Below the pieces are notes generated by a model. It did not search any database. It was not told the DNA's origin and worked only from the letters and a program-made list of their open reading frames with translations. The translations under genes were made by a program, and so were the position numbers. From contig DAOTVO010000003.1 of NCBI GenBank assembly GCA_034436335.1, positions 1 to 64,000 of the forward strand: a DNA stretch of 64,000 nucleotides. The letters run 5' to 3'. Positions 33,596 to 42,899 of the stretch are shown here, in pieces; position 1 is the first letter of the stretch, and every line of letters starts with the position of its first letter. Origin of the DNA: UBA877 sp034436335. GTDB lineage: Bacteria > Chloroflexota > Anaerolineae > Anaerolineales > Villigracilaceae.

Positions 33596-36052
33596 TCAAT
33601 TAGAGTCTTTCTTTTCTTGCTTCTCCCTGAACTGCAATCCGCCATCGCCGTCTTTGATATCGGCAATCACCGTGCAACCACTGACAAATTTACCTCGCAA
33701 CAGTTCAATCGAAAGCGGGCTTTCCAGGTATTTTTGCAGGGCGCGGCGCAGCGGACGGGCGCCAAAAGCCGGGTCGTAGCCCTGCCGCGCCAGCCACTTG
33801 CGGGCGGCCTCGGTCAGTTCCACATGCACGCCAAACTCGTTCAGCCGTTCCTGAATTTCTTTCATCTGCAAGTCAACGATTTGCTCCATCTGTTCCACCG
33901 TCAGCGGCGAGAACATGATGATTTCGTCAATGCGGTTAAGAAATTCGGGGCGGAACGTCCCCTTGAGCGCCCGCTCGATTTTGTTGCGCGCCTCGCGGTC
34001 TTCGTCCGTTTCGGTGGGCGGGAGGAAGCCCAGCGTGCCGCCCTTGCGGACATACTCGGTGCCCAGGTTGGAGGTCATGATAAGAACCGTATTGCGGAAG
34101 TCCACCACGTTGCCCTGACCATCGGTCATGCGCCCGTCATCGAGGATTTGCAGCAACGCGTTCCAGACCTCGGGATGAGCCTTCTCGATTTCGTCGAACA
34201 ACAGCACCCGGTAGGGGCGGCGGCGGACGGCCTCGGTCAGTTGACCGCCCTCCTCATAGCCAACGTACCCCGGCGGCGCGCCGAACAGCCGCGAGACGGT
34301 GTGCTGTTCGCGATATTCGGACATGTCAATCCGCACCAGAGCATCTTCATCGTCGAACATGAACCAGGCCAGCGCTTTGGCCAGTTCGGTCTTGCCCACG
34401 CCGGACGGCCCGATGAAAATAAACGATCCAATCGGCCGTGCCGGGTCCTTGAGCCCCGAACGGGCGCGCCGGATGGCATCCGAGATGGCGTGGATGGCCT
34501 CCTCCTGGCCGATGATGCGCTCGTGCAGGCGCTCCTCCATGTGCAGGAGTTTTTCGGCCTCGGTCTCCATCATCTGGCTGACCGGAATGCCGGTCCACTG
34601 ATGAACGACCTCGGCAATGTCGTTCACGTCCACCACCTCGTCAATGTGATGTTCCAGTTCCCATTTTTCACGCTTGGCGTTGAAGTCCTGCTCGAGGCGC
34701 AGGCGCTCGGCTTTCTTTTGGGCGGCGCGCTCGTAGTCGCGCTCCAGGCCGGCCTGCTCCTCCTCGGCGCGCAATTTCTCGATTTCATTTTTCATTTCTT
34801 TCAAGTCAGGAGGCAGGGAGTAAAGCGCCACGCGCAATTTTGCGGCTGCCTCGTCAATCAAGTCAATCGCCTTATCCGGCAGGTGACGATCGGTGACGTA
34901 GCGGTCGGCAAGACGGGCTGCCGCCACCAGGGCCTCGTCGGAGAAACGCACCTTGTGATGAGCCTCGTAACGATCGCGCAGGCCTTGCAGCATCTTGATG
35001 GTATCCTCCACGCTTGGCTCCTCAACATAAATAGGAGCAAAGCGGCGCTCAAGAGCAGCGTCTTTTTCGATATGCTTGTGATATTCATCGAGAGTTGTTG
35101 CACCGATGCACTGCAACTCGCCGCGCGCCAGGGCCGGTTTGAGCATGTTGGAAGCGTCCATCGCCCCCTGGGCAGCCCCAGCCCCGATGACGGTGTGCAG
35201 TTCGTCAATCATCAGAATGATTTCGCCGTTCGAGCGCTGGACCTCCTCGATGGCCGACTTGAGACGCTCCTCAAACTCGCCGCGGAAGCGTGACCCGGCG
35301 ATCATCGCGCCCAGATCGAGGGCGACGACGCGCTTGCCAGCCAGAATTTCGGGGACGTCGTTGTTGGCAATCTTCTGAGCCAGGCCCTCGACGATGGCCG
35401 TCTTGCCCACGCCGGCCTCGCCGATCAGGACGGGATTGTTCTTGGTGCGCCGCGAAAGAATCTGGATGAGACGCAAGATCTCGGTATCGCGCCCGATAAC
35501 CGGGTCGAGTTTGCCTTCGCGGGCCATCTGCGTCAGGTCACGGGAATATTTTTCGAGCGTGCGGTAACGCGTCTCAGCCTGGGGGTCGGTGACGCGCTGC
35601 CCGCCGCGCATCTGCTGAATAGCGTCCAGCACCCGCTCGCGGGTCAGGCCGGCGCTCTCCAGAATGCGGGCGGCGGAGGTATTGCGTTCGCTCATGATGG
35701 CAAGGAAGATGTGTTCGGTAGAAATGTACTCATCCTTCAACCGGTTGGCTTCCTCGTTGGCCAGGTCAATGATACGCTTGACGCGCGGGGTGATAAAAAT
35801 CTGTCCCGCTCCGCCGCCAAAGATGTTGGCTTTGGGCGTCATGCGCAAAGTCTGGTCGAGGCGGTCGGCCAGCGCCTGGGAGTTGATTTTCAAGTTTTCG
35901 AGAATCTGGGGAATCACCCCGCCGGGCTGTTCGATAAGCGCCAGCAGGATATGTTCGGTATCAATCTGGTTGTGACCGTAACGCTGAATGATTTCGGCGG
36001 CGCGCTGGGCGGCCTCTTGAGCCCGTTCGGTAAAGCGGTCAAATCGCATCAT
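33596..36052 (-). CDS. clpC: ClpC-type AAA+ unfoldase
   Basis: 818 residues. Two N-terminal Clp repeats (about 1-145), AAA-1 with Walker A GEAGVGKT (211-218), a short coiled-coil M-domain (about 400-460, with UVR-like EEQAGLERDYERAAQKKAE), and AAA-2 with GPSGVGKT near 550 and an arginine-rich C-terminal D2-small domain. It feeds unfolded proteins to ClpP. A TATAAT at 36087-36082 (minus) stands 29 bases before the ATG. No mcsA/mcsB or ctsR neighbours are seen. Confidence 0.9.
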   Translation of the reverse strand: MMRFDRFTERAQEAAQRAAEIIQRYGHNQIDTEHILLALIEQPGGVIPQILENLKINSQALADRLDQTLRMTPKANIFGGGAGQIFITPRVKRIIDLANEEANRLKDEYISTEHIFLAIMSERNTSAARILESAGLTRERVLDAIQQMRGGQRVTDPQAETRYRTLEKYSRDLTQMAREGKLDPVIGRDTEILRLIQILSRRTKNNPVLIGEAGVGKTAIVEGLAQKIANNDVPEILAGKRVVALDLGAMIAGSRFRGEFEERLKSAIEEVQRSNGEIILMIDELHTVIGAGAAQGAMDASNMLKPALARGELQCIGATTLDEYHKHIEKDAALERRFAPIYVEEPSVEDTIKMLQGLRDRYEAHHKVRFSDEALVAAARLADRYVTDRHLPDKAIDLIDEAAAKLRVALYSLPPDLKEMKNEIEKLRAEEEQAGLERDYERAAQKKAERLRLEQDFNAKREKWELEHHIDEVVDVNDIAEVVHQWTGIPVSQMMETEAEKLLHMEERLHERIIGQEEAIHAISDAIRRARSGLKDPARPIGSFIFIGPSGVGKTELAKALAWFMFDDEDALVRIDMSEYREQHTVSRLFGAPPGYVGYEEGGQLTEAVRRRPYRVLLFDEIEKAHPEVWNALLQILDDGRMTDGQGNVVDFRNTVLIMTSNLGTEYVRKGGTLGFLPPTETDEDREARNKIERALKGTFRPEFLNRIDEIIMFSPLTVEQMEQIVDLQMKEIQERLNEFGVHVELTEAARKWLARQGYDPAFGARPLRRALQKYLESPLSIELLRGKFVSGCTVIADIKDGDGGLQFREKQEKKDSN

Positions 36053-36197
36053 GGTTGGAATCCTTTCGTTACACAGCGGTGATTATAACAAAACGAACAT
36101 TTTTGGGGTGAAAACATTACGTTAGAAGAACGTAAGAGCAAAATCTGGGAAACAAGTCTGATAGGGAAGATGGGTGAATTTCGCTATAATAAGCCTG

Positions 36198-37181
36198 ATG
36201 GCCGTTATCTCGCTTTCTCTCGACGCTCCGCCCCCGCAACTGCGCCCGCTCAACATCCTGCGCGACCTGCCCGCCGTGGCCAACCTGGTGGAAACTTGCT
36301 TCGCCGCCACCCTCGATGACGATGGCCGCCGTTACCTCCATCAAATGCGCGCTTCGGGCCACGATAACGCCTTCCTGCGCTGGGCAACCCAGGTCGCCGA
36401 GACGGCTTCGATGCCTCTTTCGGGCTTCGTCTGGGAGGAAAACGGCGAAATCATCGGCAATGTCAGCCTGGTTCCCTACCGCCGCCATCGGCACAGATAT
36501 TTTCTAATTGCCAACGTAGCGGTTCACCCTGAACACCGCCGGAGGGGAATCGGGCGTCTCCTGACTCTGGCGGCCATCCAGCGCGCCCGCGAGAAACATA
36601 CCCACGAAATCTGGCTGCATGTGCGGGATGACAACCCCGGCGCGATACGTCTCTACACCGACCTGGGATTCTGCGAGCGGGCACGCCGGACCTCGTGGCG
36701 GCTGCGGCTCGACCCGGCCGCCGTCTCCCCCGCGCCCGCTCTGCCGGTCTCGCGCCGCCGCGGACGCGACTGGCCTCTGCAGGAACAATTCCTGCGCCGT
36801 CTCTACCCGGACGAATTGGACTGGTATCAGCCCCTGCCCTGGCGGCTTTTGCGCCCGGGCCTGCTCTCTCTGCTGGAACGTTTCTTCCTCGAACACGATA
36901 TCCGGCATTGGGTCGTCCGCCGGGGAGAGACCTTTGCCGCCCTCGTCTGGATGCCTTCTGGCGGTTATGACCGGCTGTTGGCCGCCGTCCCCCCCGTTGG
37001 AGCGGAGGAGGAACTTCTGGCCCTGCTTCTTCACGCCCGCCGCTCGCTGGCTTCCTGGCGGCGCGGACTGGCGCTCGAACTTCCCTTTGGGGAATACGCC
37101 GAGGCCCTCCGATCTGCTGGCTTTGACCTGCACCGCACCCTGCTCTGGATGCGTTTGGACGAAACTTTTCAGGGCAAATAG
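36198..37181 (+). CDS. GNAT-family N-acetyltransferase with extra C-terminal domain
   Basis: 327 residues. The acetyl-CoA site is clear: VAVHPEHRRRGIGRLL (motif A), and NPGAIRLYTDLGF marks motif B. The last 150 residues do not look like a second canonical GNAT copy and may recognise the substrate. Unknown target. TATAAT at 36184-36189 ends 8 bases before ATG 36198, so the message is probably leaderless. Confidence 0.8.
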   Translation: MAVISLSLDAPPPQLRPLNILRDLPAVANLVETCFAATLDDDGRRYLHQMRASGHDNAFLRWATQVAETASMPLSGFVWEENGEIIGNVSLVPYRRHRHRYFLIANVAVHPEHRRRGIGRLLTLAAIQRAREKHTHEIWLHVRDDNPGAIRLYTDLGFCERARRTSWRLRLDPAAVSPAPALPVSRRRGRDWPLQEQFLRRLYPDELDWYQPLPWRLLRPGLLSLLERFFLEHDIRHWVVRRGETFAALVWMPSGGYDRLLAAVPPVGAEEELLALLLHARRSLASWRRGLALELPFGEYAEALRSAGFDLHRTLLWMRLDETFQGK

Positions 37182-37217
37182 CGTAGACTTTTAAACACCT
37201 ACCAAAAGGAGGTAGAA

Positions 37218-37607
37218 ATGAAACTGATTTTGCGCTGGGCCATCAATGCGGTTGCGCTGTATGTGGCCGTCATTCTGCTCCCAAACTACATTCACCTGGA
37301 AGGCGGTTGGGTCAACATCATCTGGCTGGGGCTGATTTTCGGCCTTGTCAACGCCATTTTGCGCCCGCCTGCCAAAATCCTCTCCTGCCTGTTTCTTTTG
37401 CTGACGCTCGGTCTGTTCACTTTTGTCATCAACGCCCTGCTCTTTGCGCTCACCGGCTGGATTGGTTCGCAGTTTGGCGTCGGCTTTACGCTGGCCGACC
37501 CCTGGTTCTGGAGCGCCCTGCTCGGCTCACTGGTGACGAGCATTGTCAGCGTGCTGTTGAGTTATTTCCTGCGCGACGAACTGAAGGGAAGCAAACGCAA
37601 GAAATAG
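37218..37607 (+). CDS. Phage-holin-like small membrane protein (holin superfamily IV / DUF360 type)
   Basis: 129 residues with four hydrophobic helices: LRWAINAVALYVAVILLP, then WVNIIWLGLIFGLVNAILRP, and so on, with a basic tail KGSKRKK. This four-helix family is widespread in bacteria and has no established role; holin is only a name by similarity. AAAGGAGG precedes the ATG and a strong terminator follows. Confidence 0.82.
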   Translation: MKLILRWAINAVALYVAVILLPNYIHLEGGWVNIIWLGLIFGLVNAILRPPAKILSCLFLLLTLGLFTFVINALLFALTGWIGSQFGVGFTLADPWFWSALLGSLVTSIVSVLLSYFLRDELKGSKRKK

Positions 37608-37623
37608 CAGCCGGCAGTCAAAG

Positions 37624-37657
37624 AAAACGGCTTGTGTCTGTTCACAAGCCGTTTTTT
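37624..37657 (+). terminator. Rho-independent terminator
   Basis: ACGGCTTGTG and CACAAGCCGT form the stem around TCTGTT, flanked by AAAA on the left and TTTTTT on the right, so it could act in both directions. Confidence 0.88.
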
Positions 37658-37748
37658 CATTCTTCTCCAGCCACCGCTGAACGTGGATGAACGCAGAAAA
37701 GTTTAGGGCATTCATCTCTTTTCATACTTGTTTATCTCCGATTTTAGG

Positions 37749-38741
37749 TCATTCACCCGCTGCAGGCAGGCCTCCCGCCGGGCGCGCCGTTTTCACCGCG
37801 CGTACAATCGCGAGTGCCAGCGCTTCGGCAGCGTAAGCGCCCACCGCGCTGATGTCGGCGCGTTTGCCGCCGGTTGCCAGAGCAAAGATGGTATCTCCAT
37901 CCAGCATGGTATGCGCCGGGCTGACGGTACGCGCCAGTCCATCCTGCGCCATCTGCGCCATCTTGGTCGCTTCGGCTTTGGTAAATTTCACATTCGCCGC
38001 CACGACGCCAATAACCGTGTTGCGTCCGGTTGCAAAGCGCAAAATCTGACGCCCGGCAAACGTGCGCATCACCTTCATCGTGTCCGCAAAGCGGCCCTCA
38101 CCGCCCAGTTTCAGCGGCGCGATTTTCACGGGACGCGCTCCGGCCAGGATTTGGCCGCTTTTGGGGTCTATGACATCACCAAAAGCGTTAACCGCCGCAA
38201 TCGCTCCCACGATGACACCGCCGCCGATCTCGATGCTGGCCGTCCCCAGGCCGGCTTTCATCGCTCCGGCCTTGCCGAAAATTTTGCCCACCGAGGCCCC
38301 CGTCCCGGCGCCGACATTGCCCTCCGCCACCGGGCCGCGAGCCGCAGACGCGGCGGCCGCGTAGCCCATGGCCGCGTCCGGGCGCACATCCGCGCGGCCG
38401 AGATCCAGGTCGTAGAGGATGGCCGCCGGGACGATGGGGACGCGCGCCGCGCCGGTCTCGAAACCGATTCCCTGCTCCTCCAGCCAGCGCGCGACGCCCG
38501 AAGCGGCCTCCAGTCCAAAGGCCGAGCCGCCCGCCAGCGTCACCGCGTGGACTTTTTCGACCAGATTGACCGGGTCAAGCAGGTCGGTCTCGCGTGTGCC
38601 GGGCGCGGAGCCGCGCACGTCCACACCGCCCACCGCGCCGCGCCGGCACAGCACTACAGTGACGCCTGTCAGCGCGGCGTCATCCTGGGCATGTCCCGCT
38701 TCGATACCCGGCACGTCGGTGATGGCGTTCCAGCGTTTCAT
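37749..38741 (-). CDS. P1-family peptidase (DmpA/BapA type)
   Basis: About 330 residues. N-terminal-nucleophile aminopeptidases of this group self-cleave before a Ser or Thr; GNVGAGTGASVGK carries a plausible Gly-Thr. ITDVPGIEAGHAQDD and TLAGGSAFGLEAASGV are family motifs. Beta-peptidase or D-aminopeptidase activity is possible. ATG 38741 overlaps the stop of the upstream 61-residue gene (TGATG), so the two are coupled. Confidence 0.85.
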   Translation of the reverse strand: MKRWNAITDVPGIEAGHAQDDAALTGVTVVLCRRGAVGGVDVRGSAPGTRETDLLDPVNLVEKVHAVTLAGGSAFGLEAASGVARWLEEQGIGFETGAARVPIVPAAILYDLDLGRADVRPDAAMGYAAAASAARGPVAEGNVGAGTGASVGKIFGKAGAMKAGLGTASIEIGGGVIVGAIAAVNAFGDVIDPKSGQILAGARPVKIAPLKLGGEGRFADTMKVMRTFAGRQILRFATGRNTVIGVVAANVKFTKAEATKMAQMAQDGLARTVSPAHTMLDGDTIFALATGGKRADISAVGAYAAEALALAIVRAVKTARPAGGLPAAGE

Positions 38742-38926
38742 CAGGATTTTTCGAGATGGCGGACCAATTCCAGGAATTCGTCCCACTCCTCCTGGAAGAA
38801 GTGCAATGTCACATTGTTCAGTTCAAGGTGAAATGTGATTTCGCCGTCAGGCTCTTCTGCCTTCCAGGCAAGGTAGTTCTCGGTCTCGGCAATCGTGCTG
38901 GTTTTGGGTTCGATAGATTTTGCCAT
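38741..38926 (-). CDS. Small acidic protein of unknown function
   Basis: 61 residues, acidic, beginning MAKSIEPKTSTIAETENY. FQEEWDEFLELVRHLEKS suggests an amphipathic C-terminal helix. No motif is recognised. AAGGAG lies seven bases before the ATG, TATAAT is at 38955-38949 on the minus strand, and it is coupled to the P1 peptidase. Confidence 0.7.
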   Translation of the reverse strand: MAKSIEPKTSTIAETENYLAWKAEEPDGEITFHLELNNVTLHFFQEEWDEFLELVRHLEKS

Positions 38927-39012
38927 ATCAGACTCCTTCTGAGGATTGATTATACAAATTTTGACTTGCTTCAGACCTTAATCTTTTGTAAACAAAGCGC
39001 GCCGGGCTGGAT

Positions 39013-40269
39013 TCAGCGTTTTTTCCGGAGCGCAGGCTTCGGGTCCGGACTTTTCGGGGCATCCGGCGCGACGGTCGAGGTCTGCCGGCCGCGGCGAAAG
39101 AGTTTCCGCACCCAGGCAGGTATCAGCGGCGGGGGCGGCGGCGTCTGTTCCTCCGGCGGCCAGGGGTCGCGGTCGAGCATCTTGCGGACGATGTACGTTC
39201 CCACCAGTTGAACGGTCGCCAGCAGGGGCGCGGCGATGATGACGCCAATGACTCCGATGAGATTAGCAGCCAGCAGGGCGGCAATCAGTACAAAGGCCGG
39301 GTGTACTTTGAGGGCGCTGGCCATGACTCGGGGATTGATGAGATTGTTGAAAATCTGGTCAATCAGGATGGCGATGATAATAATCAGCGCCATGTAGCCA
39401 AAAGAGGAAAGGCCGAACATGTTCGCGGGCTGGAAGTAAGTAACCAGACCCAAAACTACCCAGTTAATCGCCGGCCCGATGTAGGGGATGAAATTGGCAA
39501 AGCCGGTGACGAGCGCCAGCACCAGCGCATAGCGGACGCCAAGGGCGCTGAGAAAGACGGCATACACAGCCGAGGTGAGGAAGAAGATGATTACCTGACC
39601 GCGCAGGAAGGCGTTCCAAATGCGGGCCAGTTTTTCTCCCATGATGCGAAGATCATTGGCATAGACGGGGATGTCTATTTGGATGATACGGTCGCGCAGG
39701 CCGCCGCTCTCGAACAGGAAAAAGTACGAGACAACAATGATAAAAATCAACCAGCCGATGGTCTCGGCCGCGCCGGTGGCCAGCGAACCGACCAGCGAGC
39801 CAATTTGTCCGAGCGCCGGCTCCACATACGCAAGGACCTGGTCGCCAACCCGCCCCCAGTCAATGGTGGAGAAATCGAGTTCGAACGGGCCTATGGAGAA
39901 CGGTTGGCTGGAGAATTGTTCGATGTAATCCGGTAGTTTGTCCACGTTCTGCTGGACAGTGACGATCAGGTTTTGTACCTGTTGAACAATTTGGACGCCG
40001 CTCAGGGTCAGCAGAACGATGAGAATGGCTACCAGGACAAGATAAACCAGACTCACGCTCCATTTCCAGGAAAGATGCGTTTTACGCGTAATCCAGGCAA
40101 CGAGCGGATGCAACAGGTAGGCAACCACGAAAGCAAAAAGCACCGGCCCGATGAGCGTGCGAAAACGGATGATGAGCGCCCCCAGAATCACAATGACTGT
40201 CAGCGAGACGGTCAGTTTGGTGATGGCGCTCCAGCGTGGGGAGTGGCTCGGCGAGGCAGATTCGGTCAT
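39013..40269 (-). CDS. AI-2E/PerM-family membrane permease
   Basis: 418 residues with about eight hydrophobic segments and a central soluble region. The conserved PYIGPAINWVVLG and GNLINPRVMA-like segment (NNLINPRVMASALKVHPAFV) mark the family (TqsA/PerM). Export of AI-2 is known only for some members; other members are Na+/H+ antiporters. The C-terminal tail is basic and Pro-rich. Confidence 0.88.
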   Translation of the reverse strand: MTESASPSHSPRWSAITKLTVSLTVIVILGALIIRFRTLIGPVLFAFVVAYLLHPLVAWITRKTHLSWKWSVSLVYLVLVAILIVLLTLSGVQIVQQVQNLIVTVQQNVDKLPDYIEQFSSQPFSIGPFELDFSTIDWGRVGDQVLAYVEPALGQIGSLVGSLATGAAETIGWLIFIIVVSYFFLFESGGLRDRIIQIDIPVYANDLRIMGEKLARIWNAFLRGQVIIFFLTSAVYAVFLSALGVRYALVLALVTGFANFIPYIGPAINWVVLGLVTYFQPANMFGLSSFGYMALIIIIAILIDQIFNNLINPRVMASALKVHPAFVLIAALLAANLIGVIGVIIAAPLLATVQLVGTYIVRKMLDRDPWPPEEQTPPPPPLIPAWVRKLFRRGRQTSTVAPDAPKSPDPKPALRKKR

Positions 40270-40444
40270 GGCAGGCTCCAGGTGAACGCTCTGATTCTAC
40301 CGTCTTTTGTGTCCAGCACCAGAGCAAAAAGCAGAGGTGATGGGTTGATTGAAGTGATGGTTTTTAGCACGAAAGAAGCGCAAGGAGGCGAAAAGCGCGA
40401 AACTCAAAAAATGGGCGCGAAATTCGCAGGCTGACCTGCAAGAT

Positions 40445-40700
40445 TTACGGCTGGCGGGTGAACATCATGACGATCGGGCCGCTGCTTCCGGCGACTTCGA
40501 AGGCCACGGCGTCAGCGGTGCAGCCGTAGGGGCCATTGCCGGGAGCGAGGAACGAAGTGTGCCCAGGCCGGCGACTTCCGTGGTTGCGCCGTTAATGACC
40601 GCCCGCCAGACCAGAATCTCTGAATCATAGACGGTGTTGGCAAAATTGACGATTCCATCCTGCGTGGAGAAACACGAAAGCAAAACGTAAAAACATCCAC
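40445..40700 (-). pseudogene. Fragment of a secreted-protein gene, frameshifted
   Basis: On the minus strand one frame reads FSTQDGIVNFANTVYDSEIL...TTEVAGLG and another continues SFLAPGNGPYGCTADAVAF to a TAA at 40445-40447 with the end FTRQP. Joined by one frameshift near 40555 this is a plausible C-terminus. FTRQP recalls the end FTREP of the lipoprotein at 1323-1712, which may be chance. The 40270-40795 stretch holds nothing else I can support. Confidence 0.35.
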
Positions 40701-40794
40701 GCGGATTTTCATGAGAAGCGGCTCTAATCGGACTAAATTCATCCGCTTATATCGCGAGCGGCAACGGCTGTCAAGAGACAAAAGTTTTGCCAAC

Positions 40795-40999
40795 CAGAAA
40801 AAGAAGGCGGATGGGGGAGAACCCATCCGCCAGGTATTGCTGCGTGCAGAGGAAAGAGCGGGAAGGGCCGCGTTCGTCGCGGGATACGCAGGGCGCAAAC
40901 GAGAGAGGGTTCCGCCCGATTGGCTACCCGGTCTTTCCTCTCTGAGGTATTGCTATCATTTGTTCTACTGCTACCTCCTTTCCAGACCAACAGCGGTCT
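40795..40999 (-). ncRNA. Candidate structured non-coding RNA of about 205 nt
   Basis: The minus strand ends in a strong terminator: GGCGGATGGG pairs with CCCATCCGCC (40822-40831 and 40806-40815), followed by TTCTTTTTCT. Upstream, CAGAGAGGAAAGA (40944-40932) pairs with TCTTTCCTCTG (40857-40847) and the pairing extends through CGGG/CCCG, making a long rod. Two 5' hairpins (40984-40999; 40944-40977) precede it. No open reading frame explains it. The rod shape is reminiscent of 6S RNA, but I cannot assign a family. Confidence 0.5.
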
Positions 41000-41078
41000 A
41001 AATTTAGAGTACATCACTTTGCTGGACTTTGCATTAAAACCAGGTATCAATTTCGTAAACAACGGCATAGATTTGCGA

Positions 41079-41084
41079 TATAAT
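41079..41084 (+). promoter_or_regulatory. -10 element of the PLP-enzyme gene
   Basis: TATAAT 103 bases before ATG 41187. The leader after it contains GAAGTCTCC... hairpin potential and ends in CCAGGAG. Confidence 0.5.
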
Positions 41085-41186
41085 CCAGTTGTCTGACAAC
41101 TTCACTCTGAACTCACGAAGTCTCCTCTTCGGCAACGATGCCGCAGATTTCAGAAGTCTGAATTTCTTCTCCAGGAGTTTCCTCAA

Positions 41187-42653
41187 ATGTCCACAATTGA
41201 CCTCACCGTTCATCCCGATCGCCGCGCCCGCGCCATCCAACGCGCCCGCGAGCGCAACATCATCATCCCCACCTTTGCCCAGATGAAAGACCCCTCCAAA
41301 ATCCCGGCCAAAATTAAGCAAGAGTTGGCCGGCATTGGGCTGTGGGACGTGCATCCGCGCAACCTGTTCCGCATCACCTGGAAGAACGAGCCGAAGGCTA
41401 CAGGCGGCGGCTTCGGCGGCGTGAATTGGATGGAACTGCCCCCGGCGCTGACCGGCGTGCCGGCGCGCATCCTCGTGTTGGTCGGCAAGTGGTTCCCCAC
41501 CGGCGCGCACAAGGTCGGGGCGGCGTTTGGCTGTCTCGTCCCGCGGCTGGTCACGGGTCAGTTCGACCCGACGGTGCAGAAGGCTGTTTGGCCCTCCACC
41601 GGCAACTTCTGCCGCGGCGGGGCCTACGATTCGGCCCTCCTGGCCTGCACCTCCATCGCCATCCTGCCGGAGGGGATGAGCAAGGAGCGCTTCGACTGGC
41701 TCTCGCGCATCGCCGGCGAGGTCATCAAGACGCCCGGCTCGGAGTCGAACGTCAAGGAAATCTTCGATAAGTGCTGGGAATTGCGCAAGTCGGGCGAGGA
41801 CCTGATGATTTTCAATCAGTTTGAGGAGTTCGGCAACTACCTGTGGCACTACGAGGTGACCGGTCACGCGATGGAGGAAGTGGTGCGGCAGGCGGCGGGC
41901 GCGCGCGGCGTGTACCGCGGCATGGTCTCGGCCACCGGTTCGGCCGGGACGATTGCCAGCGGCGATTACATGAAGCAGGTTTTTCCTGGCAGCGTCATCG
42001 TCGCCAGCGAGGCGCTGCAATGCCCGACCCTGCTCGAAAACGGCTTCGGCGCCCACCGCATCGAGGGCATCGGCGATAAGCACGTGCCGTGGATTCACAA
42101 CGTCAAGAACACCGACATGGTGGTGGCGATTGACGACAATGCGGTCGTCAGTCTTGCCCGCCTGTTTAACAAAAAGGCAGGACGGGAATATTTGGTGAAG
42201 ATGGGCGTCCCAGAGTCGCTGGTCGCTAGTCTCGACCTGCTTGGCTTTTCGGGCATTTCCAACGTGCTCTCGGCCATCAAGGCAGCCAAATACTACGAGA
42301 TGGGCGAGGACGACATCCTGGTCACCGTCTTGACCGACTCGATGGAACTGTACCAGAGCCGGCTGAAGGAAATGCACGCCGAATACGGCGAATACAGCGA
42401 GCGCGCCGCCGCCGCCGACTACGCCCGCTGGATTCTGCAGCAATCCACCGACCACCTGCTCGAATTGCGCTACGCCGACCGCCGCCGCGTCCACAACCTG
42501 AAGTATTACACCTGGGTCGAGCAGCAGGGCAAGACTTACGAGGAAATCGTCCGCATGTGGAACGACCGCGACTACTGGAAAGGCGTGCAAGGCCAGGCCG
42601 AGGAGATTGACGCGCTCATCGAGGAGTTTAATGCCGAGGTGGGGCTGGTGTGA
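41187..42653 (+). CDS. PLP-dependent enzyme of the cysteine synthase/tryptophan synthase beta fold
   Basis: 488 residues, longer than CysK (about 310). Candidate PLP Lys lies in WFPTGAHKVGAAFG, which resembles TrpB (TGAHK). The Ser/Gly loop is SATGSAGTIASGDYM. GNFCRGGAYDSALLACTSIAIL matches a less known PLP-dependent protein group annotated as cysteine synthase-like. Its real reaction is unknown. The last 56 codons and the terminator are repeated almost exactly at 45181-45405. Confidence 0.75.
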   Translation: MSTIDLTVHPDRRARAIQRARERNIIIPTFAQMKDPSKIPAKIKQELAGIGLWDVHPRNLFRITWKNEPKATGGGFGGVNWMELPPALTGVPARILVLVGKWFPTGAHKVGAAFGCLVPRLVTGQFDPTVQKAVWPSTGNFCRGGAYDSALLACTSIAILPEGMSKERFDWLSRIAGEVIKTPGSESNVKEIFDKCWELRKSGEDLMIFNQFEEFGNYLWHYEVTGHAMEEVVRQAAGARGVYRGMVSATGSAGTIASGDYMKQVFPGSVIVASEALQCPTLLENGFGAHRIEGIGDKHVPWIHNVKNTDMVVAIDDNAVVSLARLFNKKAGREYLVKMGVPESLVASLDLLGFSGISNVLSAIKAAKYYEMGEDDILVTVLTDSMELYQSRLKEMHAEYGEYSERAAAADYARWILQQSTDHLLELRYADRRRVHNLKYYTWVEQQGKTYEEIVRMWNDRDYWKGVQGQAEEIDALIEEFNAEVGLV

Positions 42654-42710
42654 AAGTCGGATAATCGGGAGTTTGATAGAGCAGGCCGTCTGCGGGGGCA
42701 GGCGGCTTGT
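42486..42710 (+). repeat. 225-bp direct repeat, copy A
   Basis: Covers the last 56 codons of the PLP gene plus its terminator. Copy B is at 45181-45405, a constant offset of 2695 with no gaps and six mismatches by eye, of which one (CTG to TTG) is in coding sequence and silent. It brackets the restriction-modification genes. Confidence 0.95.
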
Positions 42711-42717
42711 TTGTTTG
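42684..42717 (+). terminator. Terminator of the PLP-enzyme gene (copy A)
   Basis: GCCGTCTGC pairs with GCAGGCGGC (one G-T) and is followed by TTGTTTGTTTG. The same hairpin is present in copy B at 45379-45412. Confidence 0.8.
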
Positions 42718-42795
42718 TGGGTTAGTTGAAAGAGGTATAATCGCTATAGATTTGAAAACCAGGCCTTTTGCAAAGGTGAATCCACTGCAAAAACT

Positions 42796-42865
42796 CACCA
42801 CAGAGAACACAGAGCGCACAGAGTTCTTCATAATGGTTTTCCGTGTACTCTGTGCGCTCTATGGT
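42796..42865. repeat. Palindromic ACCACAGAGAACAC-type repeat in the methyltransferase leader
   Basis: AGAGCGCACAGAG (42811-42823) and CTCTGTGCGCTCT (42848-42860) form a perfect 13-bp stem; outer ACCA/TGGT continue it. It is flanked by AGGCCTTTTGCA (42761-42772) and AGGCCTTTTTGCA (42870-42882), like a small inserted element. A promoter-like TATAAT lies at 42736-42741, so it falls in the 5' UTR of the methyltransferase. Confidence 0.7.
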
Positions 42866-42899
42866 AAACAGGCCTTTTTGCAGTAGAGTCAAAGGTGCT

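Noticed and set aside
33515..35293. 592-codon frame antisense to clpC
   Set aside because: Opposite strand of a clear ClpC gene; no family resemblance.
37218..37607. Prophage holin
   Set aside because: No phage genes surround it; this four-helix family is common on chromosomes outside prophages.
40795..41186. SAM, T-box or cobalamin riboswitch on the + strand for the PLP gene
   Set aside because: No core motifs of these classes were found, the terminator works only on the minus strand, and the PLP promoter lies downstream of the structured region.
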